From: Eutrigla gurnardus
Lineage: Eukaryota > Chordata > Actinopteri > Perciformes > Triglidae
Assembly: GCA_963514095.1 (NCBI GenBank)
Contig: OY741281.1
Span: forward strand, 9,893,819 to 9,957,818
Direction of reading: 5' to 3'
Length of the DNA: 64,000 nt
The notes under the pieces were generated by a model, which searched no databases, was not told the DNA's origin, and saw only the letters and a program-made list of their open reading frames with translations. The position numbers and the translations under genes are program-made. Of this stretch, positions 56,559-64,000 are shown one piece after another. The number at the start of each line of letters is the position of its first letter. Position 1 is the stretch's first letter.

Positions 56559-57401
56559 TGTAAGGGCTCGGACGAGAAAGAGGACTCAGATGCAGAAGGG
56601 AGCAGGTTTGACAGACTTTATTCTGAACTTTTGTAGCTCCTTAGAATGAGTGCAACCAAACAGGCTATAAAGACTGTCGTCCGAGGGACAAGGGCTATGT
56701 GAAAGCAACAACACAATGAAAACCAAAAATCACTCCCGAAGGAGGAAAAAACCTCTACTCTACACTATCCTTAATCAAACTAAGCTCTATGAAAAATTAC
56801 AACAAAAATCGCTCGCTAGGAGGGGGAAAAAAAAGGGCAAGGCTATAAATGAACTATTCTTCACTATTCACTAGACAAACCTAGATCTATGGGAACAAAT
56901 AAAACAAACTCACTCATAAGGAGGATCAGGGAAAAAGGGTCTGAACTAAACTTGCACTAAATTGCACTACAAATAGGTACAAACCAAGGACGCTCGGCAA
57001 GGAGGAAAATAAACAGGACTCTGAAAATTAACTAACGCTCAAAACTAAACACTGACCAAAAGACTTTACAAAACCAAAAATCACTCTTCTGCAGAGGAAC
57101 AAAGGAACATAATCTCTCACGTGGCAAAGAAGGTTTCCTGGACAAGGCTGTGGTAAGGGCTGGAGGTTCGACACAAAACGAAATACTCTGGCAACGGGAC
57201 AAGGGGAGACACAGACTATATACACATTAGGGAAGGGAGCACAGGTGAGAACAATCAGGGATTAGGGATGACGTCAGACCGGAGACACATGAGGAGGAGC
57301 AAGTGACCTGAAACGAGAGGGGAGTTATTCTTCAAAATAAAACATGAAATTTCACAAGACAAAAAACCCCAAGACAGGTCAACCCTCACCGCAGTGTGAC
57401 A
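56559..57401 (-). mobile_element. Solo LTR, family A, copy 2
   Basis: An 843-bp block flanked by GTTTG (56554-56558 and 57402-57406), the 5-bp target duplication (CAAAC on the minus strand). On the minus strand it starts TGTCACACTGCGG and ends CCCTTACA. It is the same family as 27786-28479 and longer, so closer to complete. It carries TGTATATAGTCTG (TATA-like) and AATAAAGTCTG near the 3' end. No retroviral genes adjoin it. Confidence 0.85.
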
Positions 57402-57494
57402 GTTTGTCTGCCGGTGAGGTGGAACTCAGAAACCAGTGAAATCGGCTGCTGTATTATTGCCCTTAGAATAGACAAAAGGTATAACTTACTAAAT

Positions 57495-57606
57495 CCATCC
57501 ATCCATTTTCTACCGCTTATCCTGTATTTAGGGTCACGGGGGGGCTGGAGCCAATCCCAGCTGTCATTGGGCGAAGGCAGGGTACACAGGACGCCAGTCT
57601 ATCGCA
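57495..57606 (-). mobile_element. 5'-truncated SINE copy with 16-bp target duplication
   Basis: A 112-bp 3' fragment of the same SINE as 54051-54432, ending in the CCATCC tail, with an extra small internal deletion near 57585. The duplication GTATAACTTACTAAAT flanks it exactly (57479-57494 and 57607-57622). Confidence 0.88.
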
Positions 57607-57942
57607 GTATAACTTACTAAATGTTTTTACTTATTCTATTCTAATACTGTTATTTCGAAATATTATCAAAAAGCCCACAACAACATAAGAAATAAAGCTA
57701 TGGAGTTGCAATTTGATTTTCTATTTGGAGTTTTGGAATTTTATCCCAAATAATAGTCGTAATAATAATAACAGCCCCAAATCGCAAATTTGCCTCAGCT
57801 GGCTTTACCAACTATACAACATCTTCTATCCCGGAACCCTCCATTGGATGAGAAGAAAACTTTTAACGGGGAAAAAGTAAGAATCCTCAGGAAGAGAAAC
57901 TGGGTAGGGAACTCTCTCCTAGGGTAGACAGAAGTGCAATAG

Positions 57943-58004
<62 letters not shown>
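57943..58004 (+). repeat. (AAT)n microsatellite
   Basis: About twenty AAT units, essentially uninterrupted. Likely highly polymorphic. Confidence 0.95.
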
Positions 58005-58005
<1 letters not shown>

Positions 58006-58452
58006 TGACGCATGTAATGTAATGTGGACATAATAGTAAAAAAGGATGAGTAGCCTAGCAGCAGTGACTATATTAAAGATAATAATAATAAAGCTGTCTA
58101 TGAACAGTGTGAGTATGAACACAGTGGTGGGTGGCTGCGATTCAAGGGACACTAGCTAAAATCTTGCCTAGGGCACCAGATTGATAAGGACTGGTGCTGG
58201 TTTGTGGCCATGGTTACCATGGTCACGCTGGTATCTGAGAAAGCAAGCTTAATAAGCATGTTAACAAACTCCTGAGGGAAATATCTGTCATATTCATGGA
58301 TTAAAAAAAAACGTTAATCTTCCTCTGTTAATGATTGTTTTGAAGCGTTTTGATCAAATGTTGCCGAATCCCGAATTCACATTTCCACATGAATCATGTA
58401 AACTTAAGTTTATGTTGCACACATTAAAACATTTTTTTTATATTATATTAAG

Positions 58453-58475
58453 CATTTGGTAATGATTACCAAATG
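58453..58475. repeat. Short perfect palindrome
   Basis: CATTTGGTAAT and its complement ATTACCAAATG are separated by one base, giving an 11-bp-armed hairpin in AT-rich DNA. It may be the edge of a miniature inverted-repeat element. Confidence 0.55.
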
Positions 58476-58864
58476 ACTTGCACAATTCTGGATCAGAAGT
58501 ATTATCTAAATAATGTTTATAAATGCTTTATAAATTATTTATCAATCAGTAAATATTATTATTGCTATCTAGATAATGTAAATGTAAAATAACATACAGC
58601 ATAGCATTACTTATAATGAACTACTATAAAGTACTAATAGTATCTTAGTGAAGTACATTAAAGAGCAAAGATGGTGTAGGCCTATAATGCACATTGTATA
58701 CACTATAGTGTATATGCAGGATTTGGTGGAAAATCAAACTGGTGCACAGCTGAGCAAAGCCCCATTCTGGATGGAGTTCAGGTACTGAAGGGCATTCAAT
58801 CAATGCACATGAGCAATAAATAAACGTTGTTTTAAGCACAGTAATGTTTGGTTTTCAGTTGCTA

Positions 58865-59042
58865 TTTTTGTCAGTGGGGGGGGGTTAGCTCAGGAAGTAA
58901 AGCAGGTTGGTCTCCCTGAGCAAGACACCTCACCCTAATTGCTCCTGGCGAGCTGGCTGTCTCCCTGTGTGGTTGACTCCGCCGTCGGTGTGTGAATGGG
59001 TGAATGTCAGTCATTACTGTAAAGTGCTTTGGATAAAAGTTA
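58865..59042 (+). mobile_element. Internally deleted copy of the second fish SINE family
   Basis: The head (TTAGCTCAGGAAGTAAAGC) has lost its B-box; the body (GAGCAAGACACCTCACCC, GAGCTGGCTGTCTCCC, GTTGACTCCGCCGTCGG) ends in AAAGTGCTTTGGATAAAAG. It pairs with 31600-31800 in the opposite orientation. Confidence 0.65.
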
Positions 59043-60130
59043 GATTGGATAAAAATGAGGACCATCTACCATGTTTTGGCCTTTATTTTTCCAAGTTGTA
59101 AGAACATGGTTTACTCATAACAACACTCTGATGTGGAAATCTATTTCTGGGTATCTTGTGGGGTTCAGTCATCTATCAAGCTTTTTCAAAATTCCTCGGG
59201 GACTCAATGGCCAGCACCTTAGCAACAGAGCTCAGGCTTGTTGAAGCAGGTGGAAGCAAAGAGGAGAGGGAGGACAAGCCATGTAGCATGACTGGCAAAT
59301 TATCAACCACAATGAGGCAGTGGTCTGCTTTGAGTTAATAAAATAATGAGATGTGACAGAGGCTGTGCCAATATTGTCCACTTAATGGCATTTATAGGCT
59401 TGGAAAATGCGATTGTGTGAGTAAGCATCAAACACAGTGGAAAGGATTGCTTCACACTGGTGTCTTCACTTATTCATTCGTATTGTAAAATAGACAAAGA
59501 GATGCAAAACAACAAAAAGGTCATGAAACAATGCAAAATGACTACAGGGAGGTGGAAAAAGAATTGACCTTGGGTATTAAAAAGTGATTTGTAAGTTGAT
59601 AGAAAGTAATGCTGTTGTCTGAGATCGACCGGCTTTTCTTTTATTGGAGGAAAGTGTCGCCTGCAGCTTTTTGACAGGCAGCTTGAGAAAGCATGGGGAG
59701 GTGAATTGTCAATGAAGTAAACTAGATTATAGAACGTTAATTAGGAGCATAATTATTTCTCTCTAACAACCCTTCAAGACAAGTTGTCATGGAAACCTCA
59801 TGTGAGAATGCAGTCAAGGTGTATGGATGATGGTGAAAAATGCTCTTGCCAACACATAACGGGGGCAAATTGGAAATTCTTTTGAGTTTCTGAAAAGAGT
59901 ATGAGCACTTTCCCAGAGGAAAAATGTGGGCTTGGAAATAGGGCTTCGAAGAGAACGTGCAGCAGGGAGCTCATTTCCACACTATTACTCATTTTGGTCA
60001 AGTAAACATTTCAATTTCAAGGAGATCATTCTTCTCGTCTGAGAGAAGATAGCAATAAGAATGATGAAAACATGACATCTACTCTTTTAAAATGATCATT
60101 ATATTTACCTTTCACAACAGGAACTCTCTA
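59043..60130. other. AT-rich intergenic segment, nothing recognised
   Basis: No gene recognised; a small patch (59505-59550) resembles the repeat at 36426-36715. Confidence 0.5.
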
Positions 60131-60136
60131 TTTCAA

Positions 60137-60540
60137 AGGTTGCGGAAAATCCTCTTCTAAGGCTATGCTAGATGAAAATAAAGAGCTGCAGGAAGTTAAA
60201 ACATTGGTTCTTCAAAACCACATGGCTCTTGATCTTCTGCTAGCAGCCCAAGGTGGTGCTTGTAAGGTTATTAGTACTGAATGTTGTTCCTACATCTCCG
60301 ATGCAACCACCGAGGTCATGGACATGACATGATACAGCCCAGGGAATAAAGTTATTACATTTGGATCAAGGATTTCTCGGGTACGTTCGTATTCCTGACC
60401 ACCCTCGTGGCCACAGTATTCATCCTGCTCCAACTTGGTTCATGTTTGATAATGATGGATAAAATTGTTTGTCCGCAAAACAACAAAGGTTGTTCTTCAA
60501 GCACCTCAGAGGGTGTCGAAGGAGGCAAAGGAGCAGGAGG
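60137..60540 (+). pseudogene. Decayed retroviral env (transmembrane subunit) remnant
   Basis: One frame (about 60160-60330) shows the pattern typical of gamma-type env ectodomains: a heptad helix, a Gln-Gly-Gly segment, and a CX6CC-like cysteine cluster. It ends in a stop (TGA near 60330). After a shift, a hydrophobic anchor (about 60395-60450) and a Cys-containing tail follow in another frame. The surface subunit, fusion peptide, gag and pol are not recognised. It is interrupted and shows no sign of being functional. No LTR of family A is adjacent. Confidence 0.55.
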
Positions 60541-63194
60541 TGGTAATAAAGTACTTTGTGTACCAAGGTTTTGATGAAGTGGGACCAGGATCAGCACACA
60601 ATAGAGATAGATAGTAGTTAACAAATTCCTAAATTAAAAGAGGTATAGATTATCAAAGATTTAGTTAATAGTTAAACAAAGTGTGTGAATCCCTTGTCCT
60701 CGTATTCAATAATGTCTTCCTCATCATCGATCGCTTCAGCTCCTGCAGAACTCCAGTACAAGCAGCTATAGCTCCACCCAGGCCACTTATGTAAACTGGA
60801 AGCAGCTGGACATTAACAACAAGTGCACCCAGAATCTGCTTCTAGCTTCGGACGCAGATGTGATTTGATATCAATGCACAAATAGCTTTTACTAGAGTAC
60901 AATAATATTAGATAAAAATAACGCAGTGATTTTCACAAGGTTGAATTATCCAAAATCAGCGACAGTCTCATACGTAGCTAAGTACGGTATACACTGCAGA
61001 CACTGAAACACACAAAATCTTTTGAAGACAATAAATCTCTGCCAATGGCGAGAAGTCAGAATTAGACTGGTACGGACCTTTAATATAGTCATTGTTTCAA
61101 TTGAATCATTTCCCACCAACTGAAGAAGGAAAAGTATCCATATATTTCCTAAAGACAAAAAGAAAAAAGTGGGAGTCAAAGTCCAAATAATTTTGTGTAG
61201 CAAATGCTGTTATTTTTATTTGCATTTTTTTTTTATTAGTTTTGCTATCAACTATTAAAAAAACAAATCCAGTTCAGGATTGGTGAGAGAGAAGAGAAAA
61301 ACGGGAAGCTCTGAGCGCCATGAAGCTAAAATCTTGTCTGAGAGCAGCATCTGCTGGCTGAATTGAGAACTGTTCCTCACTGGAACGCTGTACCAGTGAA
61401 CATCCAGGGATTAGACATTGAGATGGTGAAAGCTTAGAAAGTAGCTGGGTATTCACCTAAAAAATGAACTGGATTGGACAGACAGCACAAATACACTTTA
61501 CAAAAAGGACAGACAACCTGCTGCTTTTTTAAATTTATTTCTACTGGTGACTTATCGATTATATCATGTTTATATATTGTACTTTTTTTATCTTAACACT
61601 GCAAATGTCCCTACTGTGGGACTAAAAGTATTATCTAGTAGTGCTCATGTTACAGGCAATATATCATCCTCAATCTGAATTTGATTTATATTGAATTTTT
61701 TTTTGTCAAGTTAACCTTGAGAGCATGACATTCTGTAATCATTTTATTAAATGATTCTGATTACAGGGAATTATTAAATTAGAAAATATGACTTGTTTCT
61801 CTGGGTAACAGCATGCCTAATGGTATGAGCCAGAGGCTTTGTGTGACTTGTCGGTTTTGAGCAGTTTGTGCATCCAAAATGTCCCTGTATTAAACAGATG
61901 TTTCAACACTGATTAGCAGCGTTGTGTAATTAGGCAGTCAATCAGAACAGCTCTCCACTCCACACACTGTGGGTGCCCATCATTCAGAATTCTTTGACTG
62001 AATGTTGGTGAAAGACGGAGCAAAAACTCAGAGAGATTTTTCCTGAGGATCAATGTCAAGGATGCCAAAGTAAAACAACACGAAAGAGAAAGTATGCAAA
62101 TACGTTTCATATTCATTGTCCTACATGTTATCCCAACCGATGCAATGTAAGCCAAATGTAAGGGACAAAACTCAAATAAGCTGCCACTCGGTTCTATAGA
62201 ATATAATATCACCAAAGCAGAAAACAGAGAATTAGAAACGATGTGAATTCCACAGCAGCTGCAGCCAATAGCATTTAAGCAAAAAGAGCTGAGCAGCTCC
62301 TCAACGGTTTCCTAACATTTATTCTAAATGTTCTGAAGGCCGAATCCACATAAATCATTCACAGAGTCATCGCCTCCGATTGTGAGACCAGCATGGACAT
62401 TTCACTGCCCCTCTATCAGGAGCCGCAGGCCATGTTGTTTGTTGTTATTGATGCATTGCATGATGTGAGTGTTTACTTGATGATTGGAGAGTCTGCTTTC
62501 ACTAATTGTATCATTTAAATGCATGCAGCAAATATCGTGAGACATTCAAGTAATGTATTCATTGAACCGCTATCACTCGCCGTTTGTCAAGACACACAAA
62601 TCACCAGAATCACAATCATCAACACAACCCATTAGATCAGCTTAATGCTCATGATTTATTATTATACATATAAAAACCTACAGCAGCCCTAGCTGCAGAG
62701 TTTAAAAGAAAAAAGAATGCTCGTCATCTCTGATTTTTCCATAAATTGGTTCAAATCCAGCAGCAGTTTTGTGCTATTTGTGAATAAGTGATGCTTATCA
62801 CCTTGAACATTGTCAATGTGGACAATATTGCTTAGCTGGATAGAAAACAGACCCAGAATAATAACCTCGCAATGGCTCCATTTTTTTTTTTTTTTGGAAG
62901 AACATCTCTCAATAGAACATAGCTCAATTGCATGACAGCCTACCTTGGCCTCCTCTCGGAAAACTTTCCCATGAATACAGACTCAACTCCTGTCTGTCTG
63001 TCTGTCTGTCTTTCTTATCAGACCAATACAATGCAGGGGCGGCCAGGGTAGGGAACATTTGTGTTTGGTTTATTGCTGTTTAAATTTGTGTCTAGTTTTT
63101 TTATGGATTACATTTTTTTTTTAATGAAAATACTAAATAAAGTACAAGTGAGATACACACAAAAGGCATACTTTTTAGAACAGTCACAAGAGTA
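60541..63194. other. AT-rich intergenic region, nothing recognised
   Basis: Simple-sequence features only: an A/T run near 62880 and a CTGT tetranucleotide (62990-63010). No gene recognised. Confidence 0.5.
62990..63010 (+). repeat. (CTGT)n microsatellite
   Basis: Five CTGT units. Confidence 0.9.
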
Positions 63195-63197
63195 CAC

Positions 63198-63600
63198 TGA
63201 ACAAAAATATAAACGCAATGCTCCCATTTTTTTATGAGATGAACTCAAAGATGTAAAACATTTTCTACATACACAAAATAACCATTTCTCTCAAATATTG
63301 TTCACAAAGCTATCTAAATCTGTGATAGTGAGCACTTCTCTTTTGTCGAGATAATCCATCCCACCTCACAGGTGTGGCGTATCAAGATGCTGATTAGACA
63401 GCATGATTATTGCACAGGCGTGCCTTAGACTGGCCACAACAAAAGGCCACTCTAAGAATGTTCAGTTGTATCCCACAGCACAATGCCACAGATGTAGCAA
63501 GTTTTGAGGGAGCGTGCAATTGGCGTGCTGACAGCAGGAATGTCCACCAGAGCTGGTGCCCTTGAATTGAATGGTCCCACATTTAAGACTGTTCAGACAA
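63198..63600 (+). mobile_element. Tc1-like DNA transposon 5' fragment
   Basis: Starts at CACTGAACAAAAATATAAACGC, a well-known fish repeat. It runs through CACAGGTGTGGCGTATCAAG to a short coding part whose translation (RERAIGVLTAGMSTRA) matches the N-terminal helix-turn-helix of Tc1/mariner-type transposases. Similarity ends near 63600 with a lost frame. Dead copy. Confidence 0.6.
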
Positions 63601-64000
63601 TTCAGGTAATGTGTGTGCATGCACATTATATACCGGTTTTGATCCCTTTCATTACTGTAATTGTGGTACTACAACATACGCAGCATAATAACAAGTGTAA
63701 TTTCAGGTTGAATGGCTTCTGCAGATGGAAGAAAAGCAGAGCGGGGCAAACAAGTTTGCATGATTAAAACAACTTTTTAGCTTAAAGGACATGTTTTTTT
63801 TTAATATTATGTATAAATAATATTTATATTACTTTATTATTTATTTGTCATACATATTAGCATTGAGATTTTAGATCCCCGGTTGTACAGTTATACCCAC
63901 TTGTGGTTGATGTAAGCAATTTTAACTTGTAATAGTAACGCATGATGTGAGCCTGGCAGGAAAATGGAGAGGAGCAAAGAGATGGAAATTATAGCTCTCA
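63601..64000. other. Intergenic segment at right edge, nothing recognised
   Basis: AT-rich; no gene or element seen. Confidence 0.5.

Larger units (their letters stand above)
57623..58864. other. AT-rich intergenic segment with AAT microsatellite
   Basis: Contains an AAT microsatellite (57943-58004) and a 23-bp palindrome (about 58453-58475). No gene recognised. Confidence 0.5.

Overview
This window reads as a chromosomal segment of a ray-finned (teleost, probably percomorph) fish. It is AT-rich and gene-poor, with GT-AG introns, long CA/TG and AAT microsatellites, and typical fish interspersed repeats: tRNA-derived SINEs with L2-type tails, LINE 3' ends, a Tc1-like fragment, solo LTRs and a Penelope-like remnant. 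The melanocortin receptor it carries has a fish-type N-terminus.

Region by region. (1) 2.7-18.9 kb holds the 5' half of DROSHA on the minus strand. Thirteen coding exons were resolved to the base; their phases join without error into 764 codons plus 2 nt. They run from the Pro-rich and RS-rich N-terminus through most of the central domain, including the zinc-ligand Cys/His residues. The RNase III and dsRNA-binding domains must lie beyond the left edge. A non-coding first exon and a CCAAT-box promoter lie near 18.75-18.9 kb. (2) 18.9-46.7 kb is a gene desert with a broken LINE, SINEs, a Penelope-like remnant, a solo LTR with perfect 5-bp target duplications, a 1.53-kb GC-rich DNA transposon with terminal inverted repeats, and a 1.4-kb block that looks like a promoter or LTR. 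(3) 46.7-47.7 kb is the intact single-exon melanocortin-4 receptor (MC4R), also on the minus strand. (4) 50.7-51.15 kb on the plus strand is a compact, apparently single-exon gene that I do not recognise. It encodes a 145-residue protein with one membrane segment and a 35-residue (five-heptad) tandem repeat, and has a TATA-like box and a poly(A) signal. (5) 52.39-53.16 kb is a 46-bp minisatellite of about 16 units. Each unit carries a sequence very close to the RE1/NRSE element bound by the repressor REST. (6) 53.2-64 kb is repeat-rich intergenic DNA: a full-length SINE with an 11-bp target duplication, a second solo LTR of the same family in the opposite orientation, a decayed retroviral env remnant and a Tc1-like fragment.

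DROSHA (nuclear microRNA processing) and MC4R (hypothalamic energy-balance receptor) have no functional link; they are physical neighbours only. The observations most worth following are the REST-like minisatellite, the unrecognised membrane/coiled-coil gene about 1.2 kb from it, and the retroelement insertions whose target duplications can be read directly. All gene names come from recognising protein sequence; no database search was run.
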